From assembly GCF_014648355.1 (NCBI RefSeq), contig NZ_BMQY01000005.1:372001-436000 (forward strand): a DNA stretch of 64,000 bases. The letters are read 5' to 3'. Under the pieces are notes generated by a model. It did no database searches, had not been told where the DNA came from, and worked only from the letters and a program-made list of their open reading frames with translations. Positions within the stretch are counted from its first letter, which is position 1; the number at the start of each line of letters is the position of its first letter. This DNA is from Couchioplanes azureus (GTDB lineage Bacteria > Actinomycetota > Actinomycetes > Mycobacteriales > Micromonosporaceae). The translations under genes and the position numbers were made by a program. Shown here one piece after another: positions 1 through 8,174 of this stretch.

Positions 1-846
1 GAAGCGCCGCACGGTCGGGTTGCGCGGCACTTCGAGGACGGCCTCGCCGCCCCGCCGCCCGAGGAAGCGGATCATGTCGCCGTCCTCGGCGACGCTGCTG
101 TTGACCTCGAGCGGCAGGTGCGCCCGGATCTCCGGCCAGCCGGCCAGCGTCCGTTCGATCTGCTGCTGGGTAAAGGCGTTGAGCTCGGCGACGCCGACGC
201 GGGCGGACCCGATGGGCGCGTTCCGGTCGGCGGCGTCCGGCTGCCAGCGCCCCGGGAAGGATCCGGTGAAGGTGCTGAACGGGCTCGTCTTCGCCGCCAT
301 CCGGGCGACGTACTTGGCCAGCTTGCGTTCCATCCGCGGATCCGGCTCGTCCGGCGACCACTTCAGCAGGCCCAGGTAGAGGTCGCGGCTGGCCAGGACG
401 AGACCCTGCTGCAGGCGTACGTCCGAAGCCAGGTCCCGCAGCGCACGCCGCCCGCTCACGCTCTCCTCGCCGAGCACCGCGCGCGCCTCGGCGAGCAGCG
501 CGTCGCGCTCGCGCAGCCGGCGCTGCCAGGCGTCCACCGCCTCCGCGGTCTCCCGCGGCAGGCGGACCGCCAGGTCGGCCCCGAGGACGCCGGCCCGCGG
601 CCGCTTGGCGTGGTAGACGGCACGGCGCAGGACGATGAGCCGGCGCCGCAGCGCCACGTCGCCGTTGCCGCCGATGGCGCCGTGCAGCATCTTCGAGAGC
701 GGCTCCCGCTGGTCGTCCAGCCACCGTTCGGCGTCGAGGATCCGATCGACGAGCTCCGCCGTACGGCCGCAGCGCAGTCGCGCCAGCGCCGAGAGCGGCA
801 TCCCCGCGACGCGCACCACGAACGTCGGCTCGACTCGGTAACCCAT
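1..846 (-). CDS. LanB-type lantibiotic/thiopeptide dehydratase, N-terminal part (cut by window edge)
   Basis: Encodes the N-terminal 282 residues of a Lant_dehydr_N family protein; the rest lies left of the window. In this family the enzyme transfers glutamate from Glu-tRNA to Ser/Thr of a precursor peptide as the first step of dehydration to Dha/Dhb. Visible signature: RKLAKYVARMAAKTSPFSTF near residues 180-200, the classic LanB block. The ATG at 846 was chosen because it begins MGYRVEPTFVVRVAG, typical for the family, and follows the stop of the SagB gene by 16 bases with a GGGAG ribosome binding site partly in that stop region. It is the last visible gene of the minus-strand operon downstream of the precursor peptide. 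Thiopeptide systems often split the glutamylation and elimination domains; whether this protein is full-length or split cannot be seen here. Confidence 0.88.
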   Translation of the reverse strand, partial: MGYRVEPTFVVRVAGMPLSALARLRCGRTAELVDRILDAERWLDDQREPLSKMLHGAIGGNGDVALRRRLIVLRRAVYHAKRPRAGVLGADLAVRLPRETAEAVDAWQRRLRERDALLAEARAVLGEESVSGRRALRDLASDVRLQQGLVLASRDLYLGLLKWSPDEPDPRMERKLAKYVARMAAKTSPFSTFTGSFPGRWQPDAADRNAPIGSARVGVAELNAFTQQQIERTLAGWPEIRAHLPLEVNSSVAEDGDMIRFLGRRGGEAVLEVPRNPTVRRF

Positions 847-862
847 CCGCGCAACGACTCCC

Positions 863-2401
863 TCAGTACGTGATCGGCAGGCCGACCTGGACCCCCGGCC
901 GGTTCCGGGCGACGGCGATCTGGAAGAACGGGGTGAGCCCGGCGTCCGCGAGACCCAGGATCGAGGCCACGCCCGCCGCGTCGTAGCCGTTGTGCACGCG
1001 GGCCGAGAGCCCGCGCGCGGCACTGCGCACGCAGATGCGCTGGGCGACGACGCCCGCCTCGATGTTGACCATGCGGTAGGCGCGGTTGCCGAAGGTCCGG
1101 CTGGCCGCGGCGTAGTCCGCCGACAGGTACAGCACGACGGCCGCCGACAGCAGGTTGATGTTGGGCACCGGCAGGGCGCCCTGCAACTGCCGGGCGACGT
1201 TGCCCTCGCGCACCGGGTGCAGGCCGCCGTGGTCGGGACAGAACCGGTAGATCCCGGCGGCCAGGCCCTCGACGTCGAGGACCACCACGTCGAGGCTCAC
1301 GCCCGGCACACCCGTCCCGGCCCGCAGGTCGCTGCGGTACGGCACGACCGCCGACCCGGCGATCTCCCAGAAGACCGAGTTCGGCAGCGTACGGGCGACC
1401 GGATGGAACAACACGTTGCCGGAGTCGCGGGCCCGCAGGGCGGCGCCCAGCTCGACGCCGGGAAGCCCTCCGGGCGGCATCGCGAGCGTGGTGCCGCCGA
1501 CGGCGCACCCGGGCGCGGCCGGAGGCACCGCCGCGACCTGGTCCTCGTCGTCCAGCAGGCAGTTCTCCGCGATCGACCGGAACAGCGGGTCGTGCGGGTG
1601 CGCCGGTCCCTCCGGGCGGACGTAGGGCAGCGCCAGGTCGGGCAGGTCGTCCTCGACGGGGTCGGGCCGCGCCCGCTCACCGGCCGGATCGGTGCCCGGG
1701 TAGAGCGCGAGCGCGGCGAACAGGTGCTCCTCGGCGCGCGGGAAACCGAGCAGACGCCCCGCCCGGCGGTCGAGGAACCGGTAGCTCGCCTCGCCGCGCA
1801 GCCCGAGCCGGTCCGCCACCAGCAGGGCGTTGCCCAGCACCATGCCGGCCTCCTGGGCGCAGAGCCGGTAGGCGTACCCGCGGTACTTGAAGGCGTTCTT
1901 CCAGAACAGCGACGACAGCAGGAGCACACCTCGCGCGCCGTCGAGGCGCGCGCCGAGGATCCGCGCCAGCTCCGCCCGGAAGTCGCCGGGCCGGATCAGC
2001 GCGAGGGCGTGGTGCAGGGCGTCGTAGTGGTAGACGCCCGCGGGCCCGTCCGACTCGGGAAGCCAGAGGTACAGCTCGGTCGGGAAGTAGCAGCGCGCCG
2101 ACGGGACCGTCCGGTGGTACGGCCACACCGCGCCGGGCCCGACGTCCCAGCGGGAGAAGCCGTACGTGTAGTACAGCAACGTCGACAGCCGCCGGTCGTC
2201 GAGCGGGCCCTCGCCGTCCGCCGCGATCTCCTCGGGGACGGCCTCCGGCAGGCTCCGGCGCGGAACCTGCCGGTAGACCTTGAACGGCAACGGGTCGGGG
2301 CCGGCCGGTGCCTGCCGCATCGCCTCCGCGAACAGGTCCGCGGCCTCGTACACGGTGCGGCGCAGATAGCGCTCGCCGATCTGGAGGTCCTGGTTGCCCA
2401 T
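863..2401 (-). CDS. SagB-type azoline dehydrogenase (thiazole/oxazole-forming)
   Basis: 512-residue SagB/nitroreductase-fold flavoprotein. The family uses FMN to oxidise thiazolines to thiazoles in azole-containing peptides. Two nitroreductase-like halves are visible: the first around residues 85-230 (AGVYHYDALHHALALIR, then SSLFWKNAFKYRGYAYRLC and QEAGMVLGNALLVADRLGL) and the second around 330-510 (AGIYRFCPDHGGLHPVREG, MVNIEAGVVAQRICVRSAA). Conserved aromatic/Lys-Tyr segment FKYRGYAYR is the expected SagB active-site region. Length matches two-domain actinobacterial thiopeptide dehydrogenases. The ATG at 2401 is preferred over the GTG one codon upstream because GGGAG then sits five bases before it. 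It lies 17 bases after the YcaO stop and is transcribed with it. Confidence 0.92.
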   Translation of the reverse strand: MGNQDLQIGERYLRRTVYEAADLFAEAMRQAPAGPDPLPFKVYRQVPRRSLPEAVPEEIAADGEGPLDDRRLSTLLYYTYGFSRWDVGPGAVWPYHRTVPSARCYFPTELYLWLPESDGPAGVYHYDALHHALALIRPGDFRAELARILGARLDGARGVLLLSSLFWKNAFKYRGYAYRLCAQEAGMVLGNALLVADRLGLRGEASYRFLDRRAGRLLGFPRAEEHLFAALALYPGTDPAGERARPDPVEDDLPDLALPYVRPEGPAHPHDPLFRSIAENCLLDDEDQVAAVPPAAPGCAVGGTTLAMPPGGLPGVELGAALRARDSGNVLFHPVARTLPNSVFWEIAGSAVVPYRSDLRAGTGVPGVSLDVVVLDVEGLAAGIYRFCPDHGGLHPVREGNVARQLQGALPVPNINLLSAAVVLYLSADYAAASRTFGNRAYRMVNIEAGVVAQRICVRSAARGLSARVHNGYDAAGVASILGLADAGLTPFFQIAVARNRPGVQVGLPITY

Positions 2402-2418
2402 CACATCTCCCGCGCGGG

Positions 2419-4386
2419 TCAGGGGAACGGATGCGGATGCGGGTTGATGTCGGCGTCGGTCAGCGGCCGGTCGTAGTAGCCCAGTTCCTGCGGCACCCGG
2501 TACAGACGCGCGAAGCCGCGGTCCCGGCGCCGCGCGTGACCGAAGGTCATCGGCAGGCAGCCGGGAATGATGACCTTGACGCAGCGGAAGTCACCGGCGC
2601 GGTGCTCGGGCGTGGTCTGGTCCACGGCGATCACGTCGAGGCCGCTGCGGCGGTACCGCTCGACCGTGTCCGTCAGGTCGCGGGTCAGATCCGTGTGCCT
2701 CGGCCGGCGGTAGTAGTCCGCGAACGCCTCCTGGAACGTCTGCCGCCCCGGCGAGCCGAGGAGGAAGTCGAAGCGGTCGAAGACCTCGGGCGCGCCGTTG
2801 AGCGCCGCATGGTCCTCCATGGACACCACCTCGTACGGGTCGGCGAGCATCCGTTCCACCCGGGGCCGTTGCTGCCGGTGGAACTCCGCGGGCCGGCTGA
2901 CCAGCGGGCCGAGCTCCATGAGGGCGTTGCGCAGCGCCTTGACCGGGTCGAGGTGCGAGCCCGACGCGCAGAGGACCTGCGGCATGTCCGGCATGCCGCG
3001 CCGGTTGACGGCCATCACCCAGAAGGCCGGGATGCCCTGTTCCACGGTGATGTCGAAGGCCTCGATCGAGTATCCGGAGAAGCTCTCGATGCTGCCGACG
3101 ATGAGCGGGATGCTGGGATCCGGCGCCGAGCGCACGTCGATCCGCGGGGCGGGAAGCCGGGCGTACCAGGTCATCAGGAACGCGTCCCGCTCGGCCACCT
3201 CGAGGATGCCGTACAGGATGGCCTCCTCGAGGCATCCGCCCAGCGCGCAGCCGTTCGAGATCTCGTACACGAACGGATGGTCCCGGGTGTTGCGGTAGAC
3301 CGTGCCGTAGTACGCGTAGTTCTCCGGCACGAGGATCGCCCGCCGCTGCCCGAGCGACCAGCCCCAGACCCAGTTGAAGACCATGTCGTGGTGGTAGCGG
3401 GGATACGGGAAGCCCGGCCGGTCGTAGAGCTCGTCGGCGTGCAGCCCGAGCACGGTCGGGTCCAGCGCGTCGCCGCCGAGCTCGCGGTAGCTGGACCGCA
3501 CCACGGTCCGCTTGCCGCCCGGCTCGATGCCGCCGTACCGTTCCACGCCCTCGGCGATCGCGGTGAGCTGGCTCGCGGCGAAGTTCGTCTGGTGGCCGTA
3601 GCCGACCTCGGTACGCGTCGTCGCCCGCAGCCCCATCGGTGAGCTGGCGCTGGGGAAGACGCTGCGGCCCTCCTTGTAGACCGCCCGCAGGAGGCCGGCC
3701 TCGCGGTCCACGTACACCCGGTGCAGCCGGTCCTGCTCCCCCGCCAGCGAACGGACGCGGTAGACGTCCGGAGCCACCTTCGGCCGGGGCACGAGCTCGA
3801 CGACCGCGGCCTCGCGCGAGTCCTCCGGCAGCCGGCCGCACCGCTCGCACAGCGGATCGGGCAGCCAGTGGTGGGTGCTCGTGCGCAGGCTGTCCAGCGC
3901 CACCCGGATCATCGGTCCGGGGTCGGCACCCGCGGCGATCCGGTCGACCTCCCGGCCGATCAGGGTCGCCACCAGGTCACAGGCGAGGGCGGTCAGCCAG
4001 GCCGCGCCCATGGCGGCCATCCGCGACGGCTCGGCGTCGAGGGCCTTGCCGAAGTCGCCGACGTCGTTGCGGGCCCGCAACCGGCGGCCCTCGACGCAGA
4101 CCAGGCAGCCGTCGTCCACAGCGGACAGCACCGGGCCGACCAGCGCGGCGCCGGGCACCACGTACGCCGGGAGCAACGACACCTCGTTGTCGAGGCACCA
4201 GTCGTTCCAGACGCGGTGCTGCTCGCGGTCCCACCCGTCGTGGACCAGGACGAGGACGTCGACGGACCGCTCGTCGCGGTTCGCCGGATCGAGGCGTCGC
4301 ACCCGGTGCTCCGGCGACAGCAGAGCCACGGCGGCGTCGTGGAGCATGCCGCTTCCGGCGACGCCGACCCGCATTCCTCCGGTCAT
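2419..4386 (-). CDS. YcaO cyclodehydratase for azoline formation
   Basis: 655-residue protein with a degenerate ThiF/E1-like N-terminus (residues 1-190, including VGVAGSGMLHDAAVALL and a C..C pair in LCERCGRLP) followed by a YcaO domain (about 210-655). The YcaO ATP-binding signatures are visible: ASQLTAIAEGVERYGG, EEAILYGILEVAERDAF and KALRNALMELG. The C-terminus ends PHPHPFP, the proline-rich PxPxP tail that marks azoline-forming YcaO enzymes. In this family ATP is used to phosphorylate the amide backbone while Cys/Ser/Thr side chains cyclise to thiazolines/oxazolines. The start codon follows the stop of the ThiF-like partner after one base, so the two are almost certainly translationally coupled and form the heterocyclase complex acting on the Cys-rich precursor upstream. 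Confidence 0.94.
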   Translation of the reverse strand: MTGGMRVGVAGSGMLHDAAVALLSPEHRVRRLDPANRDERSVDVLVLVHDGWDREQHRVWNDWCLDNEVSLLPAYVVPGAALVGPVLSAVDDGCLVCVEGRRLRARNDVGDFGKALDAEPSRMAAMGAAWLTALACDLVATLIGREVDRIAAGADPGPMIRVALDSLRTSTHHWLPDPLCERCGRLPEDSREAAVVELVPRPKVAPDVYRVRSLAGEQDRLHRVYVDREAGLLRAVYKEGRSVFPSASSPMGLRATTRTEVGYGHQTNFAASQLTAIAEGVERYGGIEPGGKRTVVRSSYRELGGDALDPTVLGLHADELYDRPGFPYPRYHHDMVFNWVWGWSLGQRRAILVPENYAYYGTVYRNTRDHPFVYEISNGCALGGCLEEAILYGILEVAERDAFLMTWYARLPAPRIDVRSAPDPSIPLIVGSIESFSGYSIEAFDITVEQGIPAFWVMAVNRRGMPDMPQVLCASGSHLDPVKALRNALMELGPLVSRPAEFHRQQRPRVERMLADPYEVVSMEDHAALNGAPEVFDRFDFLLGSPGRQTFQEAFADYYRRPRHTDLTRDLTDTVERYRRSGLDVIAVDQTTPEHRAGDFRCVKVIIPGCLPMTFGHARRRDRGFARLYRVPQELGYYDRPLTDADINPHPHPFP

Positions 4387-4387
4387 G

Positions 4388-6442
4388 TCAGCGTCCCCCG
4401 GTCATGACGACGTTCACGACGTACGGCAGCACCTCGTGCATGACGGGATCGTGGTCCAGCGGCACGGCGACCGGCCGGTGCCCGCCGTCCCGGAAGCGTG
4501 CGAGCAGCTCCCGGCGGATCCGCGGCCACTCCCGCACCGCGACGTCGTCCCGTTCCGCCGCGGCACCGCGCAGGTTGGCGGGCAGGCGGGGCAGCAGGCT
4601 GGGACCGTCGATCGCGTACGCGGGCCACTTGTCCGCCTCCGCCTGGTGGTGGCGCAGCGCCTGCTCGAGGACCGCCTCCACCAGCGCGGCGCGGTCGTAA
4701 CCCGAGGCGGAGCCCACCGACGTGGTGCCGGTGCAGGCGATGAGGGTGGGCACGCCGAGGGAGCCGGTGACGTCGTACACGGTCACGTCGAGGCCCAGGA
4801 CGTCCAGCATGTCGAGGAAGCGCGGGACCAGCTCGGTGCGGCCCGCCGCGGCGACGTCGACGCGCGGGAACGGGCGCACGGCGTCCCCGATCTCCGCCAG
4901 CGTGATGCGGTTGGCCCAGCCCAGCAGGCCCCGGCTCACCGCCTCGTCCCAGGTGAACCCGGAGCCGAGGCCGGGCGCGTCGTCCACCGTCGGCAGCGCG
5001 CCGCGCAACACCGGGAAGACCTCGGTCGCGGGTACGGCGCACACGTCGTCGCCGAGCAGGTCCAGCCCCCGGACGCGCGTCTCGCCACCGCCGGCGCCGA
5101 CCAGCTGCGGGCGGCGTACGGCGCTCGCCGCGTACAGCTCGCAGGCGCGGCGGGTCGCCCGGGCCCGGGCCTCGGTGAAGTCGGTGGCCACGGCGACGGC
5201 CGCCAGGCGCTCGCGGTCGAGGTCGGGCCGCAGCAGGGCGTCGGCGTACTCGGCCCGGGACACCTTCAGCGGCAGCTGGCCCCAGTCGCCCTCGTCCAGG
5301 CTGCCGAGCAGGCCGGTCCGCTCGTCGAAGCAGGCGGCCGCCGCGGTCGAGAACGCCTCGGCGGAGATCTCGGGTCCCTCGGCGAGGCGCCGTACGGCCG
5401 CGAGGAAGTCGGCGTCGCTCCGCACCGGCTCGATGCCGTGGATGGTGCACAACGGGTGCGCGGTGACCGGATGGCCGGCGCTCTGCAGGGTCTCCAGATC
5501 GATCCGGACCATGGCGCCGGCCGTCTCGACGGGTCCGGCGCCGGTGAGGTGCTTGAAGACCTCGAACGCCGCCTGGTGCGCGACGACGGCGGCGGTCGGG
5601 CCGGCCAGGAACTCACTGGTCGCCGCGTCGGCACGGTCGGCGAAGCCGCCGCCGTTCCCGCGGCTTCCTGCTGCGCGTCCCAGCATGCGCAGCCACGCGC
5701 ATTCCCAGCAGGCACCGGCGGCGCCGGCGACGAGGGGGCCGACCCAGGCCTCGTCACCTGCCAGGACGGCCTGGATTGCGACGATGCCCCGCTCGCGGCA
5801 GGCCCGGTTGAGCGCGCGCGCCCGGTCGAGCATCGGCTTGTCGGACACGTGGATCACGACGTCGGCGCCGTCGAGGTCGGGCGTGGCCTGTTCGGTCAGC
5901 GACTGCCGGGGGTCGCGCCGGCGGGCCCGCTCGACGTGTTCGGCGATGCGCTGCCGGTCCGTGGCGGCTTCGCCGGTGACGGCCAGGCGCACCTGGCGGG
6001 CGCCGGTCTGCAGGCACGCCTGCACCGCGGCGACGAGCGAACGCCCGGCCCCGACGAGCAGGATCGTGCTTTCCCGGAATTGCTGGAACCGGTAGCCGGC
6101 CGAGTCCTGGTAATAGTCGATGAAGGCGATCTCGGACTCGTACGCCGCGAGCTCCCCGGCGTCGAGATCGTGGTCGCGGTCGGCGCCGGCGTCCTTGACG
6201 AAACCCTTCTGGAGCAGCCCGGCGATCAGGTTCTCGACCATCCGACGGCGCTGCTCGGAAAGGCCCGCGGTGATCTGTTCGAGCGTGTGTTCGCCGGTGA
6301 GGAACGGCGCCAGCTTGTCGACCCACTGGTAGACGTGCCTACCCTCCAGCGTGAGGGTTCCATGATTGCTGACGAAATAGATTCCCTCGGCCGAGGGAAG
6401 GTATAGCGTGTCATTCTTCAGCTTCGGCTTCACGCGCTCCAT
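4388..6442 (-). CDS. Ocin-ThiF-like leader-peptide-binding protein (TOMM partner of YcaO)
   Basis: 684-residue Ocin_ThiF_like protein. The N-terminal ~90 residues (KPKLKNDTLYLPSAEGIYF ... HTLEQITAGLSEQ ... ENLIAGLLQKGFV) form the wing/RRE-like leader recognition segment; residues ~125-400 resemble the ThiF/E1 fold (STILLVGAGRSLVAAVQACL), and the C-terminal part carries further low-complexity helices with GTTSVGSASGYDRAALVEAVLEQ. Members of this family bind the precursor leader and present the core to a separate YcaO enzyme. Context supports this: it is the first gene after the precursor (136 bases downstream) and is one base from the YcaO start. The ATG at 6442 has only a weak purine stretch upstream, so expression may depend on read-through from the precursor promoter. 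Confidence 0.88.
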   Translation of the reverse strand: MERVKPKLKNDTLYLPSAEGIYFVSNHGTLTLEGRHVYQWVDKLAPFLTGEHTLEQITAGLSEQRRRMVENLIAGLLQKGFVKDAGADRDHDLDAGELAAYESEIAFIDYYQDSAGYRFQQFRESTILLVGAGRSLVAAVQACLQTGARQVRLAVTGEAATDRQRIAEHVERARRRDPRQSLTEQATPDLDGADVVIHVSDKPMLDRARALNRACRERGIVAIQAVLAGDEAWVGPLVAGAAGACWECAWLRMLGRAAGSRGNGGGFADRADAATSEFLAGPTAAVVAHQAAFEVFKHLTGAGPVETAGAMVRIDLETLQSAGHPVTAHPLCTIHGIEPVRSDADFLAAVRRLAEGPEISAEAFSTAAAACFDERTGLLGSLDEGDWGQLPLKVSRAEYADALLRPDLDRERLAAVAVATDFTEARARATRRACELYAASAVRRPQLVGAGGGETRVRGLDLLGDDVCAVPATEVFPVLRGALPTVDDAPGLGSGFTWDEAVSRGLLGWANRITLAEIGDAVRPFPRVDVAAAGRTELVPRFLDMLDVLGLDVTVYDVTGSLGVPTLIACTGTTSVGSASGYDRAALVEAVLEQALRHHQAEADKWPAYAIDGPSLLPRLPANLRGAAAERDDVAVREWPRIRRELLARFRDGGHRPVAVPLDHDPVMHEVLPYVVNVVMTGGR

Positions 6443-6577
6443 CCAGGGACTTCGCTCACGGTGCTGCTCGTGGAATTCGGTGCGAGCGCGGGGCTCACGG
6501 CAGAGAAAAATCGCGCTCGGCGACGCCGTGAACCCCGCACCCGTCCGTTGGTGTCAGCGAGTTTCCTCGCGGGCGGG

Positions 6578-6751
6578 TCAGCCGCAGGGGCAGCAGCAGC
6601 AGCTGCAGGTGCAGCAGCAGCAACCCGCGGAGGCGCCGACCTCGGTCATGCCGTGCCCCATGCCCAGGGACTGCAGGTCGGCGTCGGTCTCACCCTCGAA
6701 GGCGAGGCTCTCCACCTCGAGATCCTCGAGGTCCAGCTTCAGATCTTCCAC
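6578..6751 (-). CDS. Thiopeptide-like (thiazolylpeptide) precursor peptide
   Basis: 57-codon gene starting with GTG at 6751, six bases after GGGAG. The leader is acidic (EDLKLDLEDLEVESLAFEGE, then DADLQSL) and ends GMGHGMTEVGA, a form typical of thiopeptide leaders such as those of the GE2270 type. The presumed core after EVGA is SAGCCCCTCSCCCCPCG: ten Cys, one Thr, two Ser. If the core begins at Ser41, the two serines sit at core positions 1 and 10, the spacing used by 26-membered thiopeptides (thiocillin, nosiheptide). Unlike known cores, position 2 is Ala and 3 is Gly rather than Cys at position 2. It heads the operon for leader-binding protein, YcaO, SagB and LanB. The product might instead be a linear polythiazole; the cleavage site is inferred. 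Confidence 0.9.
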   Translation of the reverse strand: MEDLKLDLEDLEVESLAFEGETDADLQSLGMGHGMTEVGASAGCCCCTCSCCCCPCG

Positions 6752-6822
6752 GTCATTCTCCCATCGCTGGTAGTGAATGAAAGCCGCCGTGATCTGCCCG
6801 GGTCGCCACGGCGACGCCACCA

Positions 6823-6852
6823 TTCCTAACACGACAGTCGCGGCTATGTCAG
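6823..6852 (-). promoter_or_regulatory. Possible promoter of the precursor operon
   Basis: On the minus strand CTGACA (6847-6852) is followed after 18 bases by TAGGAA (6823-6828), about 70 bases before the precursor GTG. Both hexamers are near the vegetative consensus. This is a by-eye match in an otherwise non-coding stretch and needs start-site mapping. Confidence 0.3.
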
Positions 6853-7250
6853 CCTTGTCGATCCACAAAGTTGAATTTTGTTTTCTGTCATGAATAGGCA
6901 GCACGGAAAGCGCGATTCGGCAGGGCGCCGGTCGCGCTTTCTCAGGGCAGGGCGAAGCCGCACGGCGCCGCGCGGGGCGCCGATGTCGAAGCGTGATCTC
7001 ATTCCGCAAGGGCGGAACGGGGCAGGCGGTTCGACGACTGTCGAAACTCACACCCGCTTCGCGAATAGTCGCGGGAAAACTCGGCTACAAGGAGCAGCCG
7101 GACGTGCCGATCGGAACCATATGCTCCCCCGATGTCTGGCTCGATTCTTGTACAGCTTGTCAACGATGTTGGACACCGTCAAGGTCGGTGACCCACTCCA
7201 CAGCTTTCCCACAGGCGCGACCCTCCACACAGGCTGGTGCGTCCCTCCTG
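6853..7250. other. Non-coding interval between the hydrolase 3' end and the precursor promoter
   Basis: About 400 bases that separate the two minus-strand transcription units of the cluster. I see no gene with convincing codon usage here; its base composition includes AT-richer patches (6870-6895 and 7140-7180) unusual for this genome. It may hold a terminator for the hydrolase unit and upstream control sequences for the precursor operon, but no clear hairpin or operator stands out. Confidence 0.4.
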
Positions 7251-8174
7251 TTAGGACACACTTCGCAGCACGTCGAGCACACGAGGCCAGCATTCGCGGC
7301 TGGCCCGCTCGTCCGAGGCCACGGTGCCGCCCATGAGCAGCCGGTCGAAGCCGGCCCGGCGAGGCCGTGACGCGGTGCCGGGCACGCCCAGCAGGTGGCC
7401 CGCGTCGCGCATCAGCACGTGCTCGTACGGATACCGGTGCCCGTGCCGCGAGAGCCGCTCGGCGATCAGCGAGCCGAAGAGCTCCGACGGCCAGAGCTGG
7501 TCCCGGCCCCCGCTGAGCACCAGCACGGGCCCGCCGATGCGCTCGACCGGGATCGTCGCCGCCGCGACCGCGGAGCCCTGGCCCATCGCCCGTTCGAACA
7601 GCGGCCGGAAGGCGGTCGGCCGCCCGCGGACGAAGGCGGCGAACAGCTCCCCGTCCGCCGGCGTGGGCGGCGCCATCGGCACGAAGGGCACCGGTGCGCC
7701 GCCGCGGCTCCACGACGAGCGCGGACCGCCGGTCGCCAGCCGCGGATCGGAGGGAGTCGCCTGCCAGGCCACGCTGCTCGGCACATAGGCGACCACGCCC
7801 CGGACCCGGTGCGGCAGGGCGGCGGCGAGCAGCAGCGCGAGCTCGCCACCCCGGGAACGGCCCAGCACGGACAGCCGGTCCGGGTCGGCCTCGGGCCGCC
7901 GCGACAGCCAGTCCAGGGCTCCGGCGAAGTACTCCAGCGGGATTTCGACCAGGTCCGGCGGCAGCGGCGCCGTACCGAAGTAGGCGACGGCCAGCGCGGC
8001 GAATCCCGCCCGGGCCAGCAGCCCCGCGGCGAAGGCGGGCACGGAACCCTCCGAGCCGCCCACCACGAGCACCGCGGGATGCGGCCCCGGCGCTGCCGGC
8101 GCGCAGAGCACGCCGATCAGATCGGGGCGGGAGACCCGCACGGAGACGATGTCCGTCACGCGCACGCCGCTCAC
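7251..8174 (-). CDS. Alpha/beta hydrolase (BAAT/dienelactone-hydrolase-like)
   Basis: 307-residue soluble hydrolase resembling the BAAT C-terminal/acyl-CoA thioester hydrolase group. The fold landmarks are visible: HPAVLVVGGSEGSVPAFAA (oxyanion region, ~residues 33-51), nucleophile elbow LGRSRGGELA (Ser ~109), acid SGGRDQLWPSE (Asp ~224) and His in DAGHLLGVP (~258). No signal peptide. It begins with GTG overlapping the stop of the SpaB-C-type gene by four bases (GTGA), so both are translated together. In a RiPP cluster such a hydrolase could remove the leader peptide, release or hydrolyse a terminal ester/amide, or act on a side-chain acyl group; some thiopeptide clusters carry alpha/beta hydrolases of this sort. 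The substrate cannot be read from sequence. Confidence 0.8.
   Translation of the reverse strand: MSGVRVTDIVSVRVSRPDLIGVLCAPAAPGPHPAVLVVGGSEGSVPAFAAGLLARAGFAALAVAYFGTAPLPPDLVEIPLEYFAGALDWLSRRPEADPDRLSVLGRSRGGELALLLAAALPHRVRGVVAYVPSSVAWQATPSDPRLATGGPRSSWSRGGAPVPFVPMAPPTPADGELFAAFVRGRPTAFRPLFERAMGQGSAVAAATIPVERIGGPVLVLSGGRDQLWPSELFGSLIAERLSRHGHRYPYEHVLMRDAGHLLGVPGTASRPRRAGFDRLLMGGTVASDERASRECWPRVLDVLRSVS

Noticed and set aside
456..1508. Long minus-strand reading frame overlapping the SagB gene and the LanB start
   Set aside because: It is an Arg/Gly/Ala-rich shadow of the SagB frame; only its last part, out of frame, overlaps the true LanB gene.
3875..6406. 843-codon plus-strand open frame opposite the YcaO and ThiF-like genes
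   Set aside because: Shadow of two convincing minus-strand genes with recognised motifs.
6878..7370. Plus-strand open frames in the non-coding stretch upstream of the precursor
   Set aside because: No ribosome binding site, no GC-rich third positions, mutually overlapping; the interval looks regulatory.
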